A stretch of DNA of 64,000 nt from Thermoleophilia bacterium UBA2241 (GTDB lineage: Bacteria > Actinomycetota > Thermoleophilia > UBA2241): contig DDYF01000060.1 of assembly GCA_002347645.1 (NCBI GenBank), positions 63,249-127,248 on the forward strand, given 5' to 3'. Each line of letters opens with the position of its first letter. Within the stretch, counting starts at the first letter, position 1. Below, piece after piece: positions 7,746 to 19,813 of the stretch. Both the position numbers and the translations under genes were made by a program. A model generated the notes under the pieces. It worked only from the letters and a program-made list of their open reading frames with translations, searched no databases and was not told where the DNA came from.

Positions 7746-9167
7746 ATGGCCGACGAGGTGAGCACCGAGTCCAGCAGGTTGGCGATCGTCATCCTCGCCG
7801 CGGGCCTCGGCACGCGGATGAAGTCGGACGTGCCCAAGGTGCTGCACGAGGTGTGTGGCCGGCCGATGCTCGCCTATGTCATGGACGCAGCTCTCGGCCT
7901 CTCACCCGAGCGTATCGTGGTTGTCACCGGCCCCGAGCAGGACGCCATCCCCGAGATCCTTCCCTCGGGCTGCGAGCGCGCCATCCAGACGGAGCGTCGC
8001 GGTACCGGCGACGCCGTGCGTGCCGGCCTCGAACCTCTGGTCGGCTTCGCCGGTGACGTCGTCGTTCTCATGGGCGACGCGCCGCTCGTCGACGGGCCGT
8101 TCGTGAGCGGCCTCGTCGCCGCCCACCGCGCGGCGGGTTCGCGCGCGACTGTGGCCACGGCCGTCCTCGACGAGCCGGGGCACTACGGGCGTGTGGTCCG
8201 TGCCGCCGGCGGGGGTGTCGAGCGCATCGTCGAGGCGCGCGACACGTCGCCCGACGAGCTCGCGCTCACCGAGGTGAACACCGGCTTCTACGTGTTCGAC
8301 GCGACGCTCCTTCGCGGCATCCTGCCGCGCCTGCGGCCCGACAACACCCAGGGCGAGCTCTACCTCACCGACGCCGTGCACCTGGCGATCGCCGACGGGG
8401 TGCCGGTGACGGGCTTCGTCGTCGCCGACGCCGAGGTGATGCTGGCCATCAACTCCCGGGTGGAGCTGGCCGACGTGAACGCGATCATGCGCCGGCGCCT
8501 GCTCAGGCGACTGATGCTCGCCGGCGTCACCGTCGAGGACCCGCAGACCACCTACGTCGACTGGGGCGTCGAGGTGGGGCGCGACACCGTCGTGCTGGCC
8601 GACACACACCTGCTGGGGCGCACGACGGTCGGCGCGGCGTGTGAGATCGGCCCCGGTTCCTTCCTGCGCAACGCGTTCGTCGGTGACCGGGCGAGCGTGG
8701 CGCGCTCGCACCTCGTGGACTGCGTGGTCGGCTCGGGCTGCTCGGTCGGCCCGTTCGCCTCGATCCGTCCCAACACGGTGCTGGCCGAGGGCGCCCGTGC
8801 GGGTACCTTCGTCGAGATCAAGAACAGCCGTATCGGCGAGGGGAGCAGGGTGCCGCACCTGAGCTACGTCGGCGACGCCGTCGTGGGCCGCAACAGCAAC
8901 ATCGCGGCGGGCAACATCACCGCCAACTACGACGGCGACGAGAAGCACCCGACGACGATCGGCAACGACGTGCGCACCGGAAGCGACACGACCTTCGTGG
9001 CGCCGGTCACCGTCGGCGACGGCGCCTACACGGCGGCCGGCTCGGTGATCACCGAGGACATCCCGGCGGGCGCGCTCGGCGTAGCGCGTGCCCGGCAGCA
9101 GAATCTGCCGGGGTACGCCCAGCGCCGTAGCGCCCGCCACCGGGAGCCGCAGGAAGGGCAGAGCTGA
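7746..9167 (+). CDS. glmU: Bifunctional GlmU (UDP-GlcNAc pyrophosphorylase / GlcN-1-P acetyltransferase)
   Basis: Makes UDP-N-acetylglucosamine for peptidoglycan in two steps. The 473-aa protein has an N-terminal uridyltransferase domain (LAAGLGTRM at 18-26, QTERRGTGDAV, the MGDAPL segment) and a C-terminal left-handed beta-helix of hexapeptide repeats. The acetyltransferase part carries the NYDGDEKHPTTIG and TAAGSVI segments typical of the active site and acetyl-CoA pocket. It follows tRNA-Gln and precedes prs, as in most actinobacteria. The C-terminal tail is short and charged. Confidence 0.96.
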   Translation: MADEVSTESSRLAIVILAAGLGTRMKSDVPKVLHEVCGRPMLAYVMDAALGLSPERIVVVTGPEQDAIPEILPSGCERAIQTERRGTGDAVRAGLEPLVGFAGDVVVLMGDAPLVDGPFVSGLVAAHRAAGSRATVATAVLDEPGHYGRVVRAAGGGVERIVEARDTSPDELALTEVNTGFYVFDATLLRGILPRLRPDNTQGELYLTDAVHLAIADGVPVTGFVVADAEVMLAINSRVELADVNAIMRRRLLRRLMLAGVTVEDPQTTYVDWGVEVGRDTVVLADTHLLGRTTVGAACEIGPGSFLRNAFVGDRASVARSHLVDCVVGSGCSVGPFASIRPNTVLAEGARAGTFVEIKNSRIGEGSRVPHLSYVGDAVVGRNSNIAAGNITANYDGDEKHPTTIGNDVRTGSDTTFVAPVTVGDGAYTAAGSVITEDIPAGALGVARARQQNLPGYAQRRSARHREPQEGQS

Positions 9168-9193
9168 GCCCGGGCCGGCGCCGTCGCTCCCTC

Positions 9194-9202
9194 TGGTAAA
9201 CT
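9194..9202 (+). promoter_or_regulatory. Extended -10 promoter of prs-rplY
   Basis: TGG followed by TAAACT (9197-9202), 38 bp before the prs GTG; no clear -35. Confidence 0.45.
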
Positions 9203-9240
9203 CACCTTTCGGTCGTCGTAACGTCGAGGAAGGGATAACC

Positions 9241-10236
9241 GTGGCCGACTCGTCCTGCTGCGTCATCGCCACCCAGAAGCGGCTCATGCTCGTCGCGGGG
9301 CGCAGCAACCCGGCGCTCGCCGAGAAGATCGCCGACAAGCTCGACATCACGCTGGGCAAGGTGCTGCTCAAGACGTTCGCCAACGGCGAGATCTACGCGC
9401 GCTACGAAGAGAACATCCGTGGCGCCGACCTCTTCATCGTCCAGTCGCCGTCAGACCGCCTGAACGACGAGGTCATGGAGCTCCTCATCCTCATCCAGGC
9501 CGCCAAGCTGGCCTCGGCGAGGCGCGTGACGGCCGTCACGCCGTACTACCCGTACGCGCGCCAAGACAAGAAGAGCGCCGCTCGCGAGCCCATCACGGCG
9601 CGCCTCATGGCGACCCTGCTCGAGGCGGCCGGCGCCGACCGCGTCCTGACCATGGACCTGCACCAGGGGCAGATCCAGGGCTTCTTCGAGATCCCGGTCG
9701 ACCACATGACGGCGGTGCCCATGCTCGCCGATTACTTCCGCTTCAAGGGCTTCGACCCCGCCGACCTCGTGGGCGTCTCCGCCGACGCCGGCGGCGTGAA
9801 GCTCGTCAAGCGCTTCATCAACCACCTGCCGGGCGCCGACCTCGCCGTTCTCACCAAGATGCGTCCCGAGCACAACCGCGCCGAGACGATGCACTTCATC
9901 GGCAACGTACAGGGCAAGGTCGCGATCGTGGTGGACGACATGATCGATACCGCCGGGTCGATCACCAACGCCGTCGACACGCTGTACCAGAACGGCGCCC
10001 GCGAGGTCTACGTCGTCGCGACCCACGGCATCTTCAGCCCCCCGGCGCTCGAGCGTATCGCGGCCTCGCCGGTCAAGGAGGTCGTCGTCACCGACACGCT
10101 GACCGTCGAGCTCGGCCCCGCGGACGACAAGATCAAGATCCTCAGCGTCGCCGACACGCTCGCGGCGACCATCCGGAACGTGTTCGAGGACAAGTCGGTG
10201 AGCGAGCTGTTCGCCGGCGAGAACCAGCTCTTCTAG
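9241..10236 (+). CDS. prs: Ribose-phosphate pyrophosphokinase (PRPP synthetase)
   Basis: Transfers pyrophosphate from ATP to ribose-5-phosphate, supplying PRPP for purine, pyrimidine, His, Trp and NAD synthesis. Start chosen at GTG 9241 because AGGAAGGG lies just upstream and the protein then opens at the normal family position (331 aa). Visible motifs are FANGEIYARYEENIRG (47-61), PYYPYARQDKK (101-111), MDLHQGQIQGFF with H141 near 138-149, and the PRPP loop VVDDMIDTAGSIT (230-242). It is followed after 12 nt by rplY and the pair ends in a strong hairpin terminator. Confidence 0.96.
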   Translation: MADSSCCVIATQKRLMLVAGRSNPALAEKIADKLDITLGKVLLKTFANGEIYARYEENIRGADLFIVQSPSDRLNDEVMELLILIQAAKLASARRVTAVTPYYPYARQDKKSAAREPITARLMATLLEAAGADRVLTMDLHQGQIQGFFEIPVDHMTAVPMLADYFRFKGFDPADLVGVSADAGGVKLVKRFINHLPGADLAVLTKMRPEHNRAETMHFIGNVQGKVAIVVDDMIDTAGSITNAVDTLYQNGAREVYVVATHGIFSPPALERIAASPVKEVVVTDTLTVELGPADDKIKILSVADTLAATIRNVFEDKSVSELFAGENQLF

Positions 10237-10248
10237 CAGGAGACCACC

Positions 10249-10914
10249 ATGGAGAAAGTCAAGCTCGTCGTGCAGCACCGCGAGGCGGCCGGCAGCCGCG
10301 CCGCCCGCAGGCTGCGCCGTGAGGGCCGCATCCCCGGCGTCATGTACGGGTACGGCAAGCCCGCGACGCTGCTCTCGGTCGAGCCGACCGCGCTGCGCGC
10401 GGCGCTCTCGACCGGCGCCGGCACTCACGCCGTCCTCGAGGTCGTCTTCGAGGACCAGAAGAAGGTCCATCGCGCCATCGTCAAGGAGATGGAGCTCGAC
10501 CGCGTCAAGCACACGGTGACGCACATCGACCTCGAGGAGGTCCGCCTCGACGAGGTCATCGAGACCAAGGTCGCGGTGCACTTCGAGGGCCTGGCCAAGG
10601 GTGTGAAGATGGGCGGCATGGTCGACGAGACGACGCGCGAGGTCACCCTCAAGGGGATCGTCACGAGCATCCCCGAGCACCTGGTGGTGGACATCAGCGA
10701 GCTGGGTATCGGTGACGCCGCGCACGTCGGCGACCTGCAGGTCCCCGAAGGGCTCGAGGTGCTGGACGATCCCGAGACCGTGCTCTGCAGCGTCCTGCTG
10801 CCGCGTAAGGCCGAGGTCGAGGAAGAGGCCGAGGAGGGCGTCGAGGAGGCGGCCGAAGAGGCGCCTGCCGAGCCCGAGGTCATCTCGAAGCACAAGGAAG
10901 AAGAAGAGGACTGA
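10249..10914 (+). CDS. rplY: 50S ribosomal protein L25 / general stress protein Ctc
   Basis: Binds 5S rRNA in the large ribosomal subunit. The 221-aa protein is the long Ctc type. It has an N-terminal L25 beta-barrel (AGSRAARRLRREGRIPGVMYG), then a TL5-type C-terminal domain (HIDLEEVRLDEVIETKVAV, LGIGDAAHVGDL). It ends in an acidic Glu-rich tail. AGGAG precedes the ATG. The prs-rplY-pth order is conserved in actinobacteria. Confidence 0.95.
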   Translation: MEKVKLVVQHREAAGSRAARRLRREGRIPGVMYGYGKPATLLSVEPTALRAALSTGAGTHAVLEVVFEDQKKVHRAIVKEMELDRVKHTVTHIDLEEVRLDEVIETKVAVHFEGLAKGVKMGGMVDETTREVTLKGIVTSIPEHLVVDISELGIGDAAHVGDLQVPEGLEVLDDPETVLCSVLLPRKAEVEEEAEEGVEEAAEEAPAEPEVISKHKEEEED

Positions 10915-10919
10915 GGCGT

Positions 10920-10960
10920 GGCGCGGGGCCGGCCGGGCGTGCGCCGGCCGGCCCCGCGCC
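10920..10960 (+). terminator. G+C hairpin terminator after rplY
   Basis: Perfect 15-bp inverted repeat (10920-10934 with 10946-10960), made only of G and C, with an 11-nt loop, starting 6 nt after the rplY stop. The trailing sequence is GCCTTTGCCC, so only three T residues follow. Confidence 0.75.
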
Positions 10961-11001
10961 GCCTTTGCCCGCCTCTCGCCCCGACTACCACGTCACACCT
11001 C

Positions 11002-11595
11002 ATGGCCCTCCGTTCGCAGCCTCACAGGCACGCCGACCTCCTCGTCGTCGGCCTGGGCAATCCCGGACCGGCGTACGAGAACACGCGGCACAACGCCGGC
11101 TACCTGGTCGTGCACGAGCTGGCGCGCCGGCACGGCGTCCCACGCGCGAAGCGCGGCTACGAGGGGCGCTTCGCGATGGGCCGCATCGCCGGCCGGGACG
11201 TCGCCCTGCTGCAGCCGACCACGTGGATGAACGACTCGGGCCGCAGCGTGGCCGCCGCCCTGCGTGCGCTCAAGCTGCCGCTCGAAAGATTGCTGGTCGT
11301 ACACGACCACATCGACCTGCCGTTCGGCAGGCTGCGCCTCGCGCCCGGCGGCGGCTCCGGCGGGCACAACGGCCTCAAGAGCGTCATGGGGCTGATCGGC
11401 GCCGACTTCCACCGCCTGCGGGTGGGCGTCGACCGCCCCGCGAGCTACGACCCGGACGTCGTCGCCGACTACGTCACGGCGCCCTTTGCCGAGAGCCGGA
11501 CGGAGGTCGAGGAGCTGGTCGCGCGCGCGACGGACGCCGTGGAGCTCTGGATAGAGCTCGGCATGGACGAGGCCGCGACCCGGGTCAACGGCTGA
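11002..11595 (+). CDS. pth: Peptidyl-tRNA hydrolase
   Basis: Releases tRNA from peptidyl-tRNA drop-off products. The frame is open from 10918, but that stretch forms the terminator hairpin, so the ATG at 11002 is chosen (197 aa, normal length). Motifs: VVGLGNPGPAYENTRHNAGY with N20 and catalytic H30, the TWMNDSG segment, HDHIDLPFGRLRL, and GGGSGGHNGLKS. No strong ribosome binding site is visible. It is last in the glmU-prs-rplY-pth group and convergent with a minus-strand dacB gene 34 nt downstream. Confidence 0.95.
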   Translation: MALRSQPHRHADLLVVGLGNPGPAYENTRHNAGYLVVHELARRHGVPRAKRGYEGRFAMGRIAGRDVALLQPTTWMNDSGRSVAAALRALKLPLERLLVVHDHIDLPFGRLRLAPGGGSGGHNGLKSVMGLIGADFHRLRVGVDRPASYDPDVVADYVTAPFAESRTEVEELVARATDAVELWIELGMDEAATRVNG

Positions 11596-11629
11596 CGCGG
11601 CGACCCTGCGGCCCTGCGGCGCGGGCCTC

Positions 11630-12967
11630 CTACAGGCCCGACTTGGCCAACGCCACCGCGATGCGGTCCTGGGCGCGGTGCGCGTACCAGGTGTTGACGG
11701 CGTCGCCGTTCATGAGCATGGCGACGATCACCCTGTGACCGGCCGCGCTCGTGACGTATCCGGAGAGGTTGCTGGCGATACGCAGGTGCCCCGTCTTGCC
11801 GCGGAAGTTGCCCTCGGCCGCGGTGTTGCGCATGCGCTTCTTGAGTGTGCCGTCACGGCCGGCGATGGTGAGCGAACGATAGAAGGAGTCGTAGTCTCCG
11901 CGCGCGGTCATGACGCGCAGGAGCTTGACGATGCCTGCCGCCGACAGCCGGTTCTGGTAGCTCAGGCCCGAGCCGTCGGCGAGGCGGAACATCTCGTCGG
12001 TGAGCCCGAAGGCCCGCATGGTCGCGCGCGAGACGCGGAGGCCTGCGGCCGTGGTGCCTGCGGCGCGGAAGTCTTTGCCGAGGCCCTTCACCAGCGTCTC
12101 GGCGAAGAAGTTGTCGCTCTGCTTGTTCAGCGTCTTGAGCAGGGTCTTGAGCGGCGCCGACTCGACGGTGACCGTGAGGTACGCCCCGTCGGGCACGGCG
12201 CCGCGGCGCGCCCCGCCGGTGACCTCGATGCCGGCGTCTTCGAGCGCGTCGAGGAGCCGCCGCGCCGCGTAGCGCGCGGGATTGTCGACGCGCTCGCCGT
12301 TGCGCAGACCCTCGTTGACGGAGAGCGCCGAGAGCGGGCCGCAGTCGTCCTTAAGACCCGGCTTCCAGCTCGAGACGGTACGGCGGTCATCGAACCACGT
12401 GTCGTCGCCCACGACGCGTCCCACGATCTTCGTGACCCCGATCGCCTTGAGGTGGGCCACGAACGTGAGCGGCGAGGCCGTCCTGATGTGCAGGCGGTTC
12501 TTCTGGAAGGCCGGCATGGAGAGGCTGGGGTCGCCGTAGCCCTTGACGTAGATGCTGCCCCGCACGACGCCGATGTCGAAGGGCTGGCTCGCATACCTCG
12601 CCGGCAAGTAGAGCTCGGTCTTGAAACGGTGGTCGGGCCCCCAGCGGAACAGAGCCGTGGTGGCCGTGACGAGCTTCATGTTGGAGGCCGGGGCGAGGAG
12701 CGTCCTCGTGTTGCGCGCGTACGTGGGCCGGCGGGCGCCGTCGGTCCAGACCGAGACGGCGGTGCGCGCGCCGCCGAACCCGTTGTCGGTGAGGATGCCG
12801 GTGATACGCGCGCCGATGCCGGCGTGGGCCGGCGCGACCGCGCCGGCCCACGCCGGAGCGATGACGGCCAGCGTGAGGGCGACGAGCAGGACGAGTCGCG
12901 TGAGGGTGAGCCGGCGAAGGTGGCGCATGCGCATACCTTCGCCCTCGTGCCCGCGAGGCCTGCTCAT
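11630..12967 (-). CDS. dacB: D-alanyl-D-alanine carboxypeptidase/endopeptidase (S13, PBP4-like)
   Basis: A secreted penicillin-binding protein of family S13 that trims or cleaves peptidoglycan cross-links. The 445-aa protein has an N-terminal basic region and hydrophobic signal segment ending near AHA (approximately 47-49). The three serine-acyltransferase motifs are SNMK (95-98), SDN (284-286) and KTG (391-393). The large insert domain between motif 1 and motif 2 is typical of DacB. The start ATG overlaps the stop of the upstream phospholipase-like gene (ATGA), so the two secreted proteins form an operon. An internal ATG 12-14 codons downstream would give a more usual signal peptide. Confidence 0.9.
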   Translation of the reverse strand: MSRPRGHEGEGMRMRHLRRLTLTRLVLLVALTLAVIAPAWAGAVAPAHAGIGARITGILTDNGFGGARTAVSVWTDGARRPTYARNTRTLLAPASNMKLVTATTALFRWGPDHRFKTELYLPARYASQPFDIGVVRGSIYVKGYGDPSLSMPAFQKNRLHIRTASPLTFVAHLKAIGVTKIVGRVVGDDTWFDDRRTVSSWKPGLKDDCGPLSALSVNEGLRNGERVDNPARYAARRLLDALEDAGIEVTGGARRGAVPDGAYLTVTVESAPLKTLLKTLNKQSDNFFAETLVKGLGKDFRAAGTTAAGLRVSRATMRAFGLTDEMFRLADGSGLSYQNRLSAAGIVKLLRVMTARGDYDSFYRSLTIAGRDGTLKKRMRNTAAEGNFRGKTGHLRIASNLSGYVTSAAGHRVIVAMLMNGDAVNTWYAHRAQDRIAVALAKSGL

Positions 12968-13689
12968 CGGGCCGCCTTGCGGACGCTGACGATGAGATCG
13001 GCGAGATCGTTGACGGCGCGGCTGAGCCCCTTGCGGGTGATGGTCTGCGTGGTCGCGTTCCAGCCGCCCGCGTTGTAGGCCCGCACGAGCTTGCCGTAGT
13101 ACTGGTGGACGTACGTGGCCGCGCGGACCGCCGGCGCCCGGGCCCCTGACCGCACCTGGATGCCGTTGAAGCGCACCCAGCTGCGGTGCTCGCCCTTCTC
13201 GTCGGTCCGCGCGTTGGCGGCCTGCTCGTGCCGCGCGTGCATGCGGGCTTCGCGGGCGCTGCTGTCGGTGTGCGTCGGGTTGCAGATGTCGGCGTAGTAG
13301 TGCGAGAGCAGACCGAAAGTGTAGCTGGCCCCGCGCGGGTCGTTGGCGGCCAGCCGGCGAGCAGCGTTGACGAACAGCTTCTGGACGCGGTCGGGAGCGT
13401 CGCCGTAGGACTGCGCGCCCCAGACGTCGTAGACGTGGTGGTAGGTGTCGCGCAACTTCGTGTCGGGGTTGTCGGTGGCGCGCAGCGCGGTGCCCAGGCG
13501 GAGCCAGTCGCAGCCGCGCTTCTCGGCCAGCCGATTCGCTTCGAACAGGATCCAGTCGTGGGTGCCGAAGCCGTTACCCCCGTCGCCACCGTTGGACCAC
13601 GCGCCGGCCGGCGCCGGAATGACGGCCGGGAGCCACAGCGTGACGACGGCCGCGAGCGTGGCCAGTACGAGGCGGGAGGCCATGGTCAT
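12964..13689 (-). CDS. Secreted zinc-dependent phospholipase C-like protein
   Basis: The 241-aa protein (ATG 13689, GGAG 8 nt upstream) has a signal peptide ending AGA. The predicted mature protein begins with Trp31 and continues as a His/Asp-rich all-helical domain with GTHDW (42-46), YHHVYDVW (83-90), LLSHYYADICNPTH (127-140) and a further His near 151-154. An N-terminal Trp plus this His/Asp set is how bacterial zinc phospholipase C and P1 nuclease bind three zincs. The lipid or nucleotide substrate is unknown. It is translationally coupled to dacB, suggesting a joint cell-envelope role. Confidence 0.75.
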   Translation of the reverse strand: MTMASRLVLATLAAVVTLWLPAVIPAPAGAWSNGGDGGNGFGTHDWILFEANRLAEKRGCDWLRLGTALRATDNPDTKLRDTYHHVYDVWGAQSYGDAPDRVQKLFVNAARRLAANDPRGASYTFGLLSHYYADICNPTHTDSSAREARMHARHEQAANARTDEKGEHRSWVRFNGIQVRSGARAPAVRAATYVHQYYGKLVRAYNAGGWNATTQTITRKGLSRAVNDLADLIVSVRKAAR

Positions 13690-13723
13690 CGGTCTGCTCC
13701 GTCGGTGTGACGCATCGCTGCCC

Positions 13724-13729
13724 ATTCTA
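13724..13729 (-). promoter_or_regulatory. -10 element of the phospholipase-dacB operon
   Basis: On the minus strand TAGAAT, 35 bp upstream of the ATG at 13689. It forms a divergent promoter pair with the mfd -10 at 13768. Confidence 0.45.
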
Positions 13730-13767
13730 TCGTCAGGCGCTGACGGACCTTCGACCGGGCGAGCAGG

Positions 13768-13773
13768 TACAAT
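13768..13773 (+). promoter_or_regulatory. -10 element of mfd
   Basis: TACAAT, about 57 bp before the chosen GTG of mfd. It argues against the further upstream in-frame ATG at 13707, which would precede the transcript start. Confidence 0.45.
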
Positions 13774-13829
13774 CGCCGCACCCCGGCGGGCACGTCCCGG
13801 CGGGGTGTCGGCCATGGGCGGAGGTCCAG

Positions 13830-17465
<3,636 letters not shown>

Positions 17466-17497
17466 GTCCTGACGTCTACCCCCTGGAGAGAGACCAC

Positions 17498-18532
17498 ATG
17501 AAACGACTCGTCTTGGCCGCAGCCCTCCTCGTGCTGCTGGCCGTCGTGGTGAGCACGGCCGCCTGCGGCGGCAACGAGGTCCCCGCGGGGGCGATCGCCG
17601 CCGTCGGCGACGGCGTCGTCACCCAGGAGCAGTTCGAAGAGATTATGACCCAGGCCAAGGCCCAGTACGCCTCGACCGAAGGCGCACCGGAGTTCCCCGA
17701 AGAGGGCACGCCGACGTACAACCAGCTGGTCGCCAGCATCGTCAACTACCTGGTGCAGAACGAGCTCATCACGCAGCAGGCGGCCGAGTTCGACGTGAAC
17801 GTCACCGACGAGGAGCTCACCGAGCGCCTCGCGCAGGTCACCGAGTCCGTGGGCGGCGAGAAGAAGCTCAACCAGCTGCTCAAGCAGCAGAGCGTGACCA
17901 TGGAACAGCTCAAGGAGCAGCTCCGCGCCTCGATGCTGGCCGACGAGGTCAAGCAGAAGGTCATGGAAGACGTCGAGATCAGCGACGAGAAGATCAAGGA
18001 GTACTTCGAGAACCCCGACAACGCCGCGCAGTTCCAGCAGGCCGAGACGCGCGACACGCGCCACATCCTCACCGAGACCAAGGAGCAGGCCGCAGAGGCC
18101 CGCGCGCTGCTGGCGGCGGACTCCAGTGACGAGAACTGGAAGAAGGTCGCCAAGGAGTACTCGACCGACCCGGGCTCCAAGGAATCGGGCGGGTCGCTCG
18201 GCGCCGTCTCGCAGGGCCAGATGGTCGCGGGGTTCGAGAAGGCCACGTGGAAGCTCGACGTGGACGACATCTCGCAGCCCGTCAAGACGCAGTTCGGCTG
18301 GCACGTCATCCAGGTCACGAAGATCACCGAGGCCACGAAGCAGACCCTCGAAGAGGCCAAGGAGACCATCCGCCAGATGCTCCTCTACCAGGAGCAGTCG
18401 ACCGCCTGGACCGACTGGTTCGAGCAGGCCAAGAAGGACGCCGACATCGTGTACGCGGACGGTTTCAACCCCGACAAGCTGACGGTCGCCCCATCTCCCG
18501 AGGCGTCGCCCAGCGCGACCGCGACCGAGTAG
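17498..18532 (+). CDS. SurA/PrsA-like peptidyl-prolyl isomerase lipoprotein
   Basis: An extracytoplasmic folding factor. The ATG at 17498 (GGAGAGA upstream) gives 344 aa starting with a signal peptide and lipobox; the lipidated Cys is C23 (STAAC). It then has a SurA_N-type helical chaperone region (about 40-180, many EQ/EE pairs) and a parvulin PpiC domain (about 185-275: TRHILTETKEQA, GGSLGAVSQGQMV, FGWHVIQVTKI). A Pro/Ser/Ala tail ends the protein. It sits between mfd and mazG, as SurA-like lipoproteins often do in actinobacteria. Confidence 0.9.
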   Translation: MKRLVLAAALLVLLAVVVSTAACGGNEVPAGAIAAVGDGVVTQEQFEEIMTQAKAQYASTEGAPEFPEEGTPTYNQLVASIVNYLVQNELITQQAAEFDVNVTDEELTERLAQVTESVGGEKKLNQLLKQQSVTMEQLKEQLRASMLADEVKQKVMEDVEISDEKIKEYFENPDNAAQFQQAETRDTRHILTETKEQAAEARALLAADSSDENWKKVAKEYSTDPGSKESGGSLGAVSQGQMVAGFEKATWKLDVDDISQPVKTQFGWHVIQVTKITEATKQTLEEAKETIRQMLLYQEQSTAWTDWFEQAKKDADIVYADGFNPDKLTVAPSPEASPSATATE

Positions 18533-18574
18533 ACCCTGCGTGAACGGCCGGCCCTCCCGTCCCGTGCGACAGGG

Positions 18575-19813
18575 ATGAGCCTGCGTCTCGTGTACATCGG
18601 CGCCGCCGCCGGGGCGGCGCCCGCGGCATCGCTGCGGGCGCTCTCCGGCGGCGGCGCCGTCTTCGTCCCCGGCGGCCTCGACGACGAGCTGCGCGAGCTC
18701 GTCGTCGAGGCCGTCAAGCCCGGCGGGGGCCGCCTCCTCGAGGTCGACCCCGCCGATGTGACGGCCCTCGACGATTTGGTCTCTCGTGCGCGCGAGGGCG
18801 AGGTCGCCGTCGTGCTCGCCGGGCCCAAGGCGCCGGAGCTCGCCCGCGCGTTGCGCGCGCGCGCCGCCGGCCCCGCCACCGCCGCGGAGCCCGCCGCCGC
18901 GGAGCCCGCCCCTGCGATGTCCGTCCTCACCGTTCCCGACGGCCCCGGCTTCGACGACGCCCTGCTGGGCCAGGAGCTCGTCTCGCTGAAGCGCATCGTC
19001 GACGTGCTGCGCGTCGAGTGCCCGTGGGACCGTGAACAGACGGCGAAGGACATCGTCTCGTACACGGTCGAGGAGGTGCACGAGCTCGCCGACGCGGTCG
19101 CCGCCGACGACCTCGCGGCGCAGCACGGCGAGCTCGGCGACCTGCTGCTGCAGGTCGTGATCCTCGCCATGATGCTCAACGAGGAGCGCGCCGGCGACCT
19201 CGGCAGCGTGTCCCACGACATCGTGGTCAAGCTCGTCCGCCGGCACCCGCACATCTTCGCCGACGCGGTCGCCGAGACGGGGGCCGAGGTCAAGGCGCGG
19301 TGGGAGCGCATCAAGGTCGAGCAGGAGGGGCGCGAGGGCATCTTCCACGACGTGCCCGCGGGCGCGCCGGCCCTGCACTTCGCACGTAAGCTGCAGCAGC
19401 GCGCGGCCGCGGTCGGCTTCGACTGGGACTCCGCCGCCGCGGCCTTCCCCAAGATCGCGGAAGAGCACGCCGAGCTCGCCGAGGTGCTGTTCGGCGCGCA
19501 GGAGCGGCCTCCTGAAGCCGCTGCCGGCGCGCAGGAGCGGCCCCCTGAGGCCTCCCCCGGCGCGCAGGCCGCTCCCGACAAGGCGCGCCTCGTGCACGAG
19601 TTCGGCGACCTGCTCTTCGCCGTGGTCAACGTGGCGCGCCTGGCGAAGGTCGACCCCGAGCTCGCCCTGCGTGAGGCGGCGCGGCGCTTCGAGCGTCGCG
19701 TCTGCGCCGCGGCCGCCATCGCCGAACGGGAGGGCGGGGATTGGCCTGGGTTAGGATTGGTCGAACAGGAGCGCTACTACCAGCTTGCCAAGGCTCAGGA
19801 GGGACTCCCATGA
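18575..19813 (+). CDS. mazG: Nucleoside triphosphate pyrophosphohydrolase MazG
   Basis: Hydrolyses (d)NTPs to NMP and pyrophosphate as a housecleaning enzyme. The 412-aa protein has an Ala-rich N-terminal domain (about 1-120) without clear motifs. Two MazG helical modules follow: the catalytic first one (CPWDREQT near 148, EEVHELADA, HGELGDLLLQVV) and a second one (EEHAELAEV, HEFGDLLFAVVN). The second module is interrupted by a 33-bp tandem repeat encoding GAQERPPEA units. The TGA overlaps the eno ATG (ATGA), so the two are translationally coupled, the usual mazG-eno order. Confidence 0.92.
   Translation: MSLRLVYIGAAAGAAPAASLRALSGGGAVFVPGGLDDELRELVVEAVKPGGGRLLEVDPADVTALDDLVSRAREGEVAVVLAGPKAPELARALRARAAGPATAAEPAAAEPAPAMSVLTVPDGPGFDDALLGQELVSLKRIVDVLRVECPWDREQTAKDIVSYTVEEVHELADAVAADDLAAQHGELGDLLLQVVILAMMLNEERAGDLGSVSHDIVVKLVRRHPHIFADAVAETGAEVKARWERIKVEQEGREGIFHDVPAGAPALHFARKLQQRAAAVGFDWDSAAAAFPKIAEEHAELAEVLFGAQERPPEAAAGAQERPPEASPGAQAAPDKARLVHEFGDLLFAVVNVARLAKVDPELALREAARRFERRVCAAAAIAEREGGDWPGLGLVEQERYYQLAKAQEGLP
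19493..19568 (+). repeat. 33-bp tandem repeat inside mazG
   Basis: Units begin at 19493, 19526 and 19559 (the third partial) with GGCGCGCAGG. Each full unit encodes GAQERPPEAxx in frame. The 17-bp core at 19534-19550 recurs exactly in dnaE2 (56089-56105, minus strand) in the same reading frame. Confidence 0.85.
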
